Below are positions 34,590-43,230 of a stretch of DNA of 64,000 nt, piece after piece. Source of the stretch: Verrucomicrobiia bacterium DG1235 (GTDB lineage Bacteria; Verrucomicrobiota; Verrucomicrobiia; Opitutales; Opitutaceae); contig DS990592.1 of assembly GCA_000155695.1 (NCBI GenBank), positions 1,946,556 through 2,010,555 of the forward strand, in the 5' to 3' direction. The stretch's first letter is position 1; the number at the start of each line of letters is the position of its first letter. Under the pieces are notes generated by a model, which saw nothing but the letters and a program-made list of their open reading frames with translations, was not told the DNA's origin and did not search any database. Position numbers and translations under genes: made by a program.

Positions 34590-35651
34590 ATGAAATTCGT
34601 CGCATTCACAGCACCCCTCCTTGCAGCTGCTTTCATCCTATCATCCTGCCAAACAACGCAGACCAAACTCGTACCGGCCAACGATGCTCGCTTCGCCTAC
34701 CAAGGACGTATCCAGGCCACGGACACAGCCTCCCACGAGATCGTCTGGCAATCCACCGGCATCGCCATCGACTTCGAAGGCGACTCCCTCGCATTCGACT
34801 TTTCCGACCTGCAGGGACAGGTCTACTTCGACCTCACCATCGACGATGCCACAACCATCCTCACAGCCGCAAACGGAACCATCCCTAGCCCCGTTCCCCT
34901 TTCAAAAGGCCGCCACTCCCTCTCTCTCGTCAAGCGCTCCGAAGCCTCCGCCGGCACCGTACGCTTCAACGGTATCCACATCCCAAGTACCGCCGACGCG
35001 CAAGCGCCAGCAAACGTCACCCAACACACAGCCCCCAAACTCCTCTTCTTCGGCGATTCCATCACCGCCGGAGCTTGCAATGAAGACGGCCCATCCGACC
35101 AGTGGGACGACCGCAGCACCCACAACGCAAACAAAAGCTACGCCGCCCTCACCGCCAAAAAGCTCGGAGCCGACTACCAAAACATCGCCGTCTCCGGCAT
35201 GGGCATCTCCATGGGCTACACTGAACACACTTTCCCTCAAATCTGGAATCGCGCCGCACCCTCGCCCGACGCCCCGCTCGCCGACCTCTCCTCCTACCAG
35301 CCAGACCTCCTCTTCGTAAACCTCGGCGAAAACGACGACTCCTTCTCCAAGAACCAAAGCCTCCCCTTCCCCGCCGACTACGCCGACCGCTACATCGACA
35401 TGGTCCGGCAAATGAGAGTCGCCTACCCGAACGCCAAAATCATCCTCCTCCGCGGCGGCATGTTCGGCGGCTCCCAAAGCGAGCGACTCATCCCCCAATG
35501 GGAAAAAGTAGTCGCCACCCTCGAAGCTGAAGATTCAAAGCTCACCCATTACGCCTTCCAGCACTGGAGCAGCACTCACCCGCGTGTCGCCGACACCGAA
35601 ATCATGGCAAGCGAACTCGCCGCCTGGATCCGAGCGGAAAACCTACTCTAG
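34590..35651 (+). CDS. SGNH/GDSL hydrolase lipoprotein (CE2-like esterase)
   Basis: A 353-residue protein with a lipoprotein signal (FILSSC, Cys20). The N-terminal part is a jelly-roll (about 35-135). An SGNH esterase domain follows, with the nucleophile Ser in FFGDSITAG, the block III LFVNLGENDD, and the catalytic Asp/His candidates in STHPRVADTEIM. Two-domain jelly-roll plus SGNH architecture is that of carbohydrate esterase family 2. That suggests removal of acetyl or similar groups from polysaccharides at the outer membrane. Its 3' end overlaps the convergent FG-GAP gene by 9 nt. Confidence 0.88.
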   Translation: MKFVAFTAPLLAAAFILSSCQTTQTKLVPANDARFAYQGRIQATDTASHEIVWQSTGIAIDFEGDSLAFDFSDLQGQVYFDLTIDDATTILTAANGTIPSPVPLSKGRHSLSLVKRSEASAGTVRFNGIHIPSTADAQAPANVTQHTAPKLLFFGDSITAGACNEDGPSDQWDDRSTHNANKSYAALTAKKLGADYQNIAVSGMGISMGYTEHTFPQIWNRAAPSPDAPLADLSSYQPDLLFVNLGENDDSFSKNQSLPFPADYADRYIDMVRQMRVAYPNAKIILLRGGMFGGSQSERLIPQWEKVVATLEAEDSKLTHYAFQHWSSTHPRVADTEIMASELAAWIRAENLL

Positions 35652-38600
35652 TCTCCCCGGCTCAAACACATAAAGCGGGCCTTCACTGGTCGACACCAGC
35701 AGCTCCCCCAGCCCATCCCCATCAAGGTCCGCCCAAGCCAATCGACGCGGCTCGCCCGCCTCGATCCCCAGCCCAGAACTCCAAGGCAGTTCCGCTTCGA
35801 ACTGCCCGCTTCCGTCATTTCTCAACAATAGCAGAAAACTCCGCTCCGGATGAATCATCGCCGCCGGCTGCGGAGAGAGCGACTCAAGCGCGATCACCAA
35901 GTCCGTATCCCCGTCCTCGTCAAAATCCGCTCCCACCATATCAATCGCTACCCCTGCCTGAGAAAGCCCCGGCAACGGCTTCGCCTCAAAACTCCCGTCC
36001 TCGCCCTGCAAAAGCAGCATCGAACGCCGCTCCGAAAACGCGTAGCGCGCATACTCCTCCAGCGTCCCTTCACCAAACGCTTGCTCCACCGTCATCTTCG
36101 CAAACTCCGCATAGGTGCCCGTCCGACTCGCTATCTCAGGAAAATCGACCTGATGAAAAATCCGTGACTCCCGCGGATAGACGCCGTCACTTAAAGTTTC
36201 CGCTTCAATAAACTTTCCCTGATGCGAAAAGCTTCGCGGAGCGAATAACACCGCCGGCGACTCCGTATCCACATTATACTTATTGTTCTCTCCCAAATTC
36301 CCCAGAGCGATATCGAGCCGACCATCTCCATTGAAATCCGCCACCGCCACGCTCTTCCAAAGACCCCTGCCCACTCCCGCAAAAACCTCCGACCACGCAA
36401 CAAGCATCCCTCCTTCGCTCCTCCACGCCAAGGGCTCCGCATACTCGCGAAGTTGGATCACATCCTCGTCTCCGTCCTCGTCCAGATCCACCACAAACAA
36501 TCGAGAAGTACGCCCACTCCCTTCAAACACATGAGAAACTTCGCCCAGCTCGCTATCTAAAACCCGATTCCCCACAACCGATGGATACCACCCTCTTCTC
36601 GTGCCCCCCGCCAACAAAATCAGGCCGTTCTCTATAACCACCGCCGCCGTCGTCGGCTCAAATGCCCCGCTCCAACTCGCCCGACCAAATTTCATGTCCC
36701 CATCATTCAAATACAGCCGATCCGCGTAAAACTCGTCGCCCTCGTCTAGCTCCACACCCCCGCTCGCCACCAAAAGATCAAGATCCCCATCACCCTCGAA
36801 ATCGAAAACCTCGATCGCCGAATCCTCAGCCAAATCGTCATCCTCAAACGCGTCACTCTCCACAAGCTCCAACGACCGGCCGTCAACATTCCGAAAAACA
36901 CGCAGCGGCTGTCCAGTCGCTCCACCCAGCGCGACATCGCTCCACCCATCGCCATCAAAATCCGCAACCCTAAGCGGAGGGCCCAACCTATCTTCCGCAA
37001 ACGGCAGCAAAAACTGACCCTTCCGCGCCGCAAAGCGATCCTCGCGACTCACGCTCCCCTCCGGCACTTTCATCCTCGAAATCCGAAATAAAGGCTCGCT
37101 AGGTAAAGGCTCACCCACACCCGAAGCCTCCTCCCGAATCACATACCGATTCCCGAACTCCAAACCTTCGATCGATTGCCGCGCGCCGCTCGGCCATTCG
37201 ACTACCAACTCATCAATTCCTTCCGCCTCCATTACCGCAAAACGAAGAACCGGCTCGTCCACCGACATGTATCCACGCATCGATGACAGCTCCCTCGTCT
37301 GTGTCATTCCACCCGAGCGCAATGCCACCCGAGCGCCCAAGCCCATCCGATTACTCGATACGCCTTCCAACTCGATCGCCACCCGTTTTCCCTGCCTACT
37401 GTTGTTGCGATACACCCCAAGCTCATCCTTCCAATTGCTCGTCACCAAATCGAGATCTCCATCCATATCGAAGTCCGCAAACGCCGCCGCGAAACTGACG
37501 CTCTCCTCCGCAAAACCCCACTCTTCTCCCACCTCCGAAAACCGAAGATTCCCCTCGTTGCGAAACGCCAAGTTCCGCTCCCTCAGAGGCGGACTCGTCT
37601 CATAGATCCGAACGCGCGTCGAAAGACTGCGCGCCTTTCCCATTCGAGCCGCAATGTCGCCATCGTGAAACGCCCGCGTCATCCCATTGGCAAAAAACGC
37701 ATCTAGCCAGCCATCGTTATCAAGATCCACGAAGCGCGTCGCCCACGTCCAATTCGTCGCATGCAGTCCCGCATAGCGACTCAGCTCCATGTACTTTCCC
37801 GGTCCAACCGCCACCGAAAGCATATTCTGCATGTACTGGTTCACTCCGGATCGCCTCGCGCTGATCAACTTTCCTGAAAGCGGCCCCACCGCCTGATGAT
37901 AATAGTCGCGTTCCCGCGCCAGCATCTCAGCCGCCAAAAAATCGATATGCCCGTCGTTGTTGAGATCGCCGGAGTCAACTCCCATCGCCGAGTAAGGCGC
38001 CCCGCTCAAAGCCTCGCGAAGCACATCCGTAAAGGTGCCGTCCTTGTTATTCCGATACAGTTTATCGACCGGCTCGAAATCATTGGAAACGTAGATATCA
38101 GGCCAGCCATCCTCATCGAAATCCCACCAAAGCGCCGTATGCCCCTGGCCCTCACCGGAAATCCCAGCGGCATCCGTGACATCCACAAAACGACCCGCGT
38201 CATTGCGAAACAGATGATCGGGCATGCCGTCAAGATGCCCCGCCCCATTCAAATAATTCTGCTGAATATAGAGGTCCAAATCCCCATCCCTATCGTAGTC
38301 GGCGAATGACGGCGCGTTCGACCCCGCTTCAAAAGCCAGCCCCCACTCCTCCGCCTCCTCAGAAAACACCCCGGAACCATCGTTGACAAAAAGCTCATTC
38401 GCTCCGGCCACGTAACATACGTACAGATCCAAATCCCCGTCATCGTCGAGATCCACCAATGCCGCCGCCGTGCCAAATCCGTCTCCTCCCGACACACCTG
38501 CCTCCGGCGTCACATCCTCGAAACGAAAATCGCCTCGATTCAGAAACAAGGCATTCGGCGAATCCTTTCCCACCGCGAACAAATCCGGCAACCCGTCGCC

Positions 38601-38864
38601 ATTTACGTCCCCCAAAGCGACCCCAGTGCCAATCGAGCCATTGTAGTACTGCTTCCACAGCTCGAGCCAGCGACGCGAATGGTCGAAGCGATTCTCGAAA
38701 TCGATCCCCGTCGCCTCCGCAGACATTCGCTCAAATAGCTTCGCTCCCGCCTCGCCACCCAACGGTTCATTCAATTCCGTCTGCGACACGACTTGCCCAA
38801 ACACCACCGAAATCGGACCGGTCAAAGACAGAGCGAAAAAAAGAGAATTCAGTTTCGAAAGCAT
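35643..38864 (-). CDS. Secreted FG-GAP/VCBS repeat protein with ASPIC/UnbV domain
   Basis: A 1073-residue protein with a signal peptide (ALSLTGPISVVFGQ). Roughly ten FG-GAP/VCBS blades with calcium-type DxDxDGxxD loops are seen, for example GDVNGDGLPDLF, VDLDDDGDLDLY and ADFNGDGRLDIA. They form one or two beta propellers. Between the blade groups (about residues 505-570) is an ASPIC/UnbV domain, with LSSMRGYMSVDEPVLRFA and VVEWPSGARQSIEGL. Such CRTAC1-like proteins are abundant in Verrucomicrobiota and Planctomycetota; their ligands are unknown. Single gene on the minus strand. Confidence 0.9.
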   Translation of the reverse strand: MLSKLNSLFFALSLTGPISVVFGQVVSQTELNEPLGGEAGAKLFERMSAEATGIDFENRFDHSRRWLELWKQYYNGSIGTGVALGDVNGDGLPDLFAVGKDSPNALFLNRGDFRFEDVTPEAGVSGGDGFGTAAALVDLDDDGDLDLYVCYVAGANELFVNDGSGVFSEEAEEWGLAFEAGSNAPSFADYDRDGDLDLYIQQNYLNGAGHLDGMPDHLFRNDAGRFVDVTDAAGISGEGQGHTALWWDFDEDGWPDIYVSNDFEPVDKLYRNNKDGTFTDVLREALSGAPYSAMGVDSGDLNNDGHIDFLAAEMLARERDYYHQAVGPLSGKLISARRSGVNQYMQNMLSVAVGPGKYMELSRYAGLHATNWTWATRFVDLDNDGWLDAFFANGMTRAFHDGDIAARMGKARSLSTRVRIYETSPPLRERNLAFRNEGNLRFSEVGEEWGFAEESVSFAAAFADFDMDGDLDLVTSNWKDELGVYRNNSRQGKRVAIELEGVSSNRMGLGARVALRSGGMTQTRELSSMRGYMSVDEPVLRFAVMEAEGIDELVVEWPSGARQSIEGLEFGNRYVIREEASGVGEPLPSEPLFRISRMKVPEGSVSREDRFAARKGQFLLPFAEDRLGPPLRVADFDGDGWSDVALGGATGQPLRVFRNVDGRSLELVESDAFEDDDLAEDSAIEVFDFEGDGDLDLLVASGGVELDEGDEFYADRLYLNDGDMKFGRASWSGAFEPTTAAVVIENGLILLAGGTRRGWYPSVVGNRVLDSELGEVSHVFEGSGRTSRLFVVDLDEDGDEDVIQLREYAEPLAWRSEGGMLVAWSEVFAGVGRGLWKSVAVADFNGDGRLDIALGNLGENNKYNVDTESPAVLFAPRSFSHQGKFIEAETLSDGVYPRESRIFHQVDFPEIASRTGTYAEFAKMTVEQAFGEGTLEEYARYAFSERRSMLLLQGEDGSFEAKPLPGLSQAGVAIDMVGADFDEDGDTDLVIALESLSPQPAAMIHPERSFLLLLRNDGSGQFEAELPWSSGLGIEAGEPRRLAWADLDGDGLGELLVSTSEGPLYVFEPGRLE

Positions 38865-39038
38865 CAGAAGGATCTAGAGAATTAGGAATGCAAGGGAGCC
38901 AAACCTTCCGGCACAATCTTTTCCTGCTAAGAAAATCCGGCCCCAATCGCTCGCAAATTCCTTCTCATATACGATTTATGCGCCCTCCACGCTTTGGAGG
39001 CTTGTTTTACAAAGAATTCCGTTTTAACACAAACTCTC

Positions 39039-39866
39039 ATGCAGAGTATTGGCGAAAGACTGGAGGAAGCGCGCAAGCGCAAGGGTGTCACGATCCGCGA
39101 AGCGGCCGAAGCGACGAAAATTCGCGGCGAGTACCTGAACAGTTTCGAAAACAACAACTTCGCCATCAACGTGCCCGACATCTACGTACGCGGATTCCTT
39201 CGCTCCTACTGCAATTTCCTCAAGGTAAACAGCGAGAAGGTCATCACCGACTACAACGCCAATCTCATCGGCGAAGCCAAAGCCGCCAAGCGCGAGCACC
39301 GCGAGTTCTTTGGCCGCATGGAGCTGCAGCAAACGCCGTTGGTTAACGAAGAAACGAAACCAGCAGGCAAAATCGACGACGCCAAGCTCACCGCCGAAAC
39401 CGAAGAAGAGGAAAAACCGGGCTTCTTCGACAAGATCGAAAAGGAAGTAGCGATCAAAGTCGGCATCGTCGCCGTCATCGCCGTCATGCTCCTTCTCGTC
39501 ATCGTTTGGATTTTCCGCACCCTCACCAGCGGCGGCATCGACGACACTGTCGCCCAAGGCCAAAACGAGACAAGCCTCGTTCCCGCCGAACAATCTTCCA
39601 CCACCTCGCAGCCGCAACCCGCTGCAGCCGCGACCGAAACCATCTACCTCGTAGCCGTGGGAGACGTCCGCGTCTCCGTCACCGAGCGTGACTCCGGCCG
39701 TGTCCTCCTCGACTACTTCCCCATGGTAGCCGGCCAACGACAAGCCGTCGAGAAAGTCGGTCCCGTCAAGATCGACTATACCGCAGGAGAGAACCTGCGC
39801 GTCGAGATCGACGGAAAACTCTTTGGCACCAACAAGACCGGCCAAAACTACTCGACTATCCGCTAA
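39039..39866 (+). CDS. rodZ: RodZ-like cytoskeletal HTH membrane protein
   Basis: 275 residues from the ATG at 39039 (MQSIGERLEEARKRKG); the upstream ATG at 38994 adds 15 residues of unlikely type. The N-terminal HTH (1-75) has the RodZ/HTH_25 pattern: GVTIREAAEATKIRGEYL, NVPDIYVRGFLRSYC. A single membrane helix is near 140-160 (VGIVAVIAVMLLLVIVWIF). The periplasmic C-terminal domain (about 200-275) resembles DUF4115 of RodZ. RodZ links MreB to the cell-wall elongation complex. It overlaps the convergent TonB-like gene by 11 nt. Confidence 0.88.
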   Translation: MQSIGERLEEARKRKGVTIREAAEATKIRGEYLNSFENNNFAINVPDIYVRGFLRSYCNFLKVNSEKVITDYNANLIGEAKAAKREHREFFGRMELQQTPLVNEETKPAGKIDDAKLTAETEEEEKPGFFDKIEKEVAIKVGIVAVIAVMLLLVIVWIFRTLTSGGIDDTVAQGQNETSLVPAEQSSTTSQPQPAAAATETIYLVAVGDVRVSVTERDSGRVLLDYFPMVAGQRQAVEKVGPVKIDYTAGENLRVEIDGKLFGTNKTGQNYSTIR

Positions 39867-41064
39867 GGCCAAACGAGATCGGAATCTCCAGCCTCTGCTC
39901 CGCTGGAAATCCGTTCACGATCGCCGGAAGGAAAATCCATCTTTCCACCTCCTCAAGCACCGCTTCGCCAGCGCCGGAATCGAGGCCCTTCAAAACACGC
40001 GACTCCTTCACGCGCCCTAGCACGTCGACCACCACTTCGATCCGAGCCTTGGCCGATTTCGCCAACTTCAGCTTGGGCAACGGAGCAAAGATCGCGCTCG
40101 CGTCCCTGTCGTCAAGACTTGGATACGGAAGCATCACCATCTCCTCCGAAAAAGGAGCGAACTCGTTGAAGAAAAACGTCTGCCGCACGGTCGTTACCAA
40201 AGCTTCCCCATTAAACCTTCCGGGCTCATAACGCGTCTCAACGACCGTCTTCCAAACCTCCGGAGCAAAGGCCTCAAAGTCCGCCTGCAAATCCAGCAAC
40301 TCCAACACACGACCGTCCACCCCAATCGAAAAGACGGCGGACGCGTATCCGCCAGACGCCTTCCCTATCAATTCCTCCGGAAAATCCAACAGCCGCGCTT
40401 TTAAGATACGCGCAGGCTCGCCCTGGCCCGAGCTTCGATTCGCCGAACGGTTCGAGGAGGAACTACGCGGCCGATCCGACTCGGAACCGGATCCCACCTC
40501 CCTCAACTCAATCGGCTCATCCGGTTCATAACGCCGAATCTCCTCCCCTCGCGAAAACAACTTATAGCCAAACGTGCCTCCGCCAAAACCGGGATTCACC
40601 GGCAAAGTCACCGCGATACGCTCCATGCCCCTCGTATTGATATCCGGAATCTCCCGCATCACGTACGAGACCTCGCCCGACTCCGGCGAGATCACGAAAA
40701 GAATATAACAATCCTCAAAGTCCCTCTCCGCCTGCACCATCGCCTCGAAACGAAAGAAGAACCCCCCAAACGGCGAGCCATAGTCCTGCCCCATCACCGC
40801 GTCGCGACGCACCACCTCCACCGCACCATCCGTAAACCGGTTCGCCTCCACCACGCGAACGCTCCCCTCCGTAACGCTGATTCGCTCCCCGCCAATCTGC
40901 ACCACAGGAGCGGATCCATCCATCGATACCACCGGCAGCATCTCGTCCTCGTACGAAACCAACACCTGCGTCTGACTCAGCGCCACCGCAACGAACAGCC
41001 CAGAGCAGAACAGAAAAACCGTCGTCCTCGTACCTATAAAAACCTTCCACGCGCGTTCGCTCAT
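39856..41064 (-). CDS. TonB C-terminal domain protein, possibly duplicated domain
   Basis: A 402-residue protein with an N-terminal hydrophobic segment (about 14-30). A beta-rich domain (about 35-185) of unknown type and a Ser/Arg-rich low-complexity linker (about 200-222) follow. Two TonB-C-like modules come after it. The first is FSIGVDGRVLELLDLQADF with FAPEVWKTVVETRYEPGRFNG. The second is VVVDVLGRVKESRVLKGLD with VLEEVERWIFLPAIVNGFP. Both have the G.V....V......F...V..A...W.F.PA..NG pattern. It probably acts in the periplasm, perhaps energising a receptor or binding peptidoglycan. No ExbB/ExbD genes are adjacent. Confidence 0.72.
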   Translation of the reverse strand: MSERAWKVFIGTRTTVFLFCSGLFVAVALSQTQVLVSYEDEMLPVVSMDGSAPVVQIGGERISVTEGSVRVVEANRFTDGAVEVVRRDAVMGQDYGSPFGGFFFRFEAMVQAERDFEDCYILFVISPESGEVSYVMREIPDINTRGMERIAVTLPVNPGFGGGTFGYKLFSRGEEIRRYEPDEPIELREVGSGSESDRPRSSSSNRSANRSSGQGEPARILKARLLDFPEELIGKASGGYASAVFSIGVDGRVLELLDLQADFEAFAPEVWKTVVETRYEPGRFNGEALVTTVRQTFFFNEFAPFSEEMVMLPYPSLDDRDASAIFAPLPKLKLAKSAKARIEVVVDVLGRVKESRVLKGLDSGAGEAVLEEVERWIFLPAIVNGFPAEQRLEIPISFGLSG

Positions 41065-41228
41065 AATCCTAAGCCAGACAGCCGAAATCTAGCGCTCCTG
41101 CCGTCACCCCGCAAGCCCCAGATTTGTGATAAATCAAGCAACAACCTCACACCTCCAAGTAAGACTCCTTTCTAAGCTCCCTTTTAGGTTTGAACCTGCG
41201 CCGCACCCGCCATAAACCACCGCCCACC

Positions 41229-41675
41229 ATGAGCAAACTCACCGTCGCAATCGGCTCCGACCACGCGGGCTACGTTTACAAACAGGCCATCATCGCCCAC
41301 CTCCAGGGCCAAGGCTACACCGTCAAAGACTACGGCACAGATTCCGCCGAGTCCTGCGACTACCCAGACTTCATCCGCCCCGTCGCCCAAGCCGTCGCCG
41401 CCGGCGAATTCGACCGCGGCATCGTGCTCGGAGGCTCAGGCAATGGCGAAGCTATCGTAGCCAACCGCATACCCGGCATCCGCTGCGGACTCTGCTGGAA
41501 CGAGCAAATCGCCGTCTGGAACCGCTCGCACAACGACGGAAACGTCCTCTCCATCGGAGAAAGAACCGTCACCCAAGAAGACGCGCTCCAGATTGTGGAT
41601 ACATGGCTAAATACCGAATTCGAAGGCGGACGCCATCAGCCTCGCATCGACAAGATCGACAATCCTTCCCTCTAA
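41229..41675 (+). CDS. rpiB: Ribose-5-phosphate isomerase B, mycobacterial-type active site
   Basis: 148 residues from the ATG at 41229 (MSKLTVAIGSDHAGYVYK); the upstream ATG at 41190 lacks family similarity. It belongs to the RpiB/LacAB family: GSDHAG, DYGTDS, YPDFIRPVAQAV. E. coli RpiB uses a cysteine in CGTGIG. Here the loop is VLGGSGNGEAIVANRIPG, as in the actinobacterial form, where a nearby glutamate (NGE) is the base. It interconverts ribose-5-P and ribulose-5-P. It precedes the aldo/keto reductase by about 60 nt. Confidence 0.92.
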   Translation: MSKLTVAIGSDHAGYVYKQAIIAHLQGQGYTVKDYGTDSAESCDYPDFIRPVAQAVAAGEFDRGIVLGGSGNGEAIVANRIPGIRCGLCWNEQIAVWNRSHNDGNVLSIGERTVTQEDALQIVDTWLNTEFEGGRHQPRIDKIDNPSL

Positions 41676-41736
41676 CTCGCATGTAAGGACGAGCCTCCGC
41701 TTGTCTCGCGAGCCATCGCATCCAGAACCCCTTCCC

Positions 41737-42720
41737 ATGCAATACCGTCGTCTCGGCAAATCCGGTCTTCAAGTCAGCGCCCTCTCATTCGGCTCCTGGG
41801 TCACCTTTGGTGACCAGACCTCGAACAAAACCGCAGAGGCCTGCCTCCAGCTCGCCTACGACTCCGGCATCAACTTCTTCGACAACGCCGAAGGCTACGC
41901 CAACGGCCAGTCCGAGGAAGTCATGGGCTCCGCCATCTCGAAATTCGGCTGGGCACGCGATTCCTTCGTCGTCTCCTCGAAAGTCTTCTGGGGCGGCGAA
42001 AAGCCAAACCAAGTCGGCCTCTCCAAGAAACACGTCGTCGAAGCCTGCGATGCCGCCCTGCGTCGCCTTCGCGTCGACTACCTCGACCTCTACTACTGCC
42101 ACCGCCCGGACCCCGACACACCCATTGAGGAAACCGTCCGCGCCATGGATATTCTGATACAGCAAGGCAAGGTCCTCTACTGGGGCACCTCCGAATGGTC
42201 CGCCCAGGAGATCATGGAAGCCTACTCCATCGCCCGCCAATACAACCTCACTCCACCCACCATGGAGCAGCCGGAGTACAACATGCTCAAGCGCCACCGC
42301 TTCGAGGTCGAGTACGCCCGCCTCTACTCCGAGATCGGACTCGGCACCACCACCTTTTCGCCACTCGCAGGCGGCATTCTCACCGGCAAATACAACAACG
42401 GCATCCCAGAAGGCTCACGCCTCGCCTACACCCAGTTCGACTGGATGCAGGAAAAGCTCGCCCGCCTCCAAGCCCAAGGCGGCGTCACCGTCCTCCAGGA
42501 GCTCGCCGCCATTGCCGAAAAGCTCGGTGCCTCCCTCCCCCAGCTCAGCATCGCCTGGCTTCTCAAAAATCCAAACGTCAGCTCCGTCATCCTCGGCGCC
42601 TCACGCCCGGAACAATTGGAACAAAACCTCAAGGCCTTGGACATTCTCGATACGCTCAATGAAGAAATCATGGATGAAATCGAAATCGCCATCAGCCGAT
42701 TCCAAGAAATCGACGCCTAG
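41737..42720 (+). CDS. Aldo/keto reductase, voltage-gated K+ channel beta-subunit type
   Basis: 327 residues from the ATG at 41737 (MQYRRLGKSGLQVSAL). AKR landmarks: Asp/Tyr in INFFDNAEGYANGQSEE, the lysine in FVVSSKVFW, and His in YLDLYYCHRPD. The NADPH site covers TTFSPLAGGILTGKY and VSSVILGASRPEQLEQNLKA. The EQPEYNMLKR segment and overall layout match the KCNAB/YghZ-like branch (AKR6 or AKR14). It reduces aldehydes or ketones with NADPH; the natural substrate is not known. The next gene's signal region starts right at its stop. Confidence 0.94.
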   Translation: MQYRRLGKSGLQVSALSFGSWVTFGDQTSNKTAEACLQLAYDSGINFFDNAEGYANGQSEEVMGSAISKFGWARDSFVVSSKVFWGGEKPNQVGLSKKHVVEACDAALRRLRVDYLDLYYCHRPDPDTPIEETVRAMDILIQQGKVLYWGTSEWSAQEIMEAYSIARQYNLTPPTMEQPEYNMLKRHRFEVEYARLYSEIGLGTTTFSPLAGGILTGKYNNGIPEGSRLAYTQFDWMQEKLARLQAQGGVTVLQELAAIAEKLGASLPQLSIAWLLKNPNVSSVILGASRPEQLEQNLKALDILDTLNEEIMDEIEIAISRFQEIDA

Positions 42721-43213
42721 AAACCGCGTCACCCGAATTGAGGGAATTCGCTCCACCTGCGAATTCCTAATTCGTAATTCCAAATTCATAATTCCCGCAC
42801 TCCTCCTCTCCGCCTGCTACGTCCCGCCGCAAGCCTCCCGATTCGAGGCCACCGCTCCGAACGCCCAAACCGTCGCGCCCGAGCCTCAAGGCGTCACCCG
42901 CACCCTCTCCCTCCAGACGCCCACCCCCGCCTGGAAACTCATCCCCCTCTCCCTCTATCGAACCGGCGAGAACGAGTACCTTTGCATCCACACCCTAGCC
43001 GCTCCCGACGGCATGGTGGCCCAGATGATTTCCTCCACCGCCAACAACATCTCCTTCCAGCATGAAGGCGAAGGCGAGCCCGTCCTCAAACACTACGTCC
43101 TCGGCAAAACCTGGAACTGGAACGGCAATCCCGAGGTAACTTTCATCGATTCCCTCGAAGACATCAAAGATGCCCTTGCCGACGCCGAAAGCGTCCCTTT
43201 CACTACGAACTGA
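42674..43213 (+). CDS. Lipoprotein of unknown function with a start region replaced by heptamer repeats
   Basis: The open frame has a lipobox (PALLLSAC, Cys codon 42815) and a mature part of about 130 residues. That part contains TPTPAWKLIPLSLYRTGENEYLCIH and ends in DALADAESVPF. No ATG, GTG or TTG lies in frame between 42677 and the lipobox. The nearest ATG (42674) is inside the upstream reductase and would give a 47-residue pre-lipobox segment. The codons just before the hydrophobic core (FLIRNSKFIIP) are encoded by five heptanucleotide repeats. Either the start is a rare ATT/ATA, or the repeat array has displaced the original start. Function unknown. Confidence 0.6.
   Translation: MKSKSPSADSKKSTPRNRVTRIEGIRSTCEFLIRNSKFIIPALLLSACYVPPQASRFEATAPNAQTVAPEPQGVTRTLSLQTPTPAWKLIPLSLYRTGENEYLCIHTLAAPDGMVAQMISSTANNISFQHEGEGEPVLKHYVLGKTWNWNGNPEVTFIDSLEDIKDALADAESVPFTTN
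42761..42795 (+). repeat. Heptanucleotide tandem repeat (TAATTCN, 5 units)
   Basis: The units GAATTCC, TAATTCG, TAATTCC, AAATTCA and TAATTCC stand in direct tandem over 35 bp. The array covers the start/signal-peptide region of the lipoprotein gene. Seven is not a multiple of three, so copy-number change would shift the frame. Confidence 0.85.
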
Positions 43214-43230
43214 TTTTGTCAGTTCAGCAC

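Noticed and set aside
38994-39872. Minus-strand 282-residue frame opposite rodZ and other long antisense frames
   Set aside because: They are complements of well-recognised genes with strong codon bias and have no family features.
42674-43213. Lipoprotein gene as an extension of the aldo/keto reductase
   Set aside because: The reductase is full length and ends normally at 42720; the lipobox frame is a different one.
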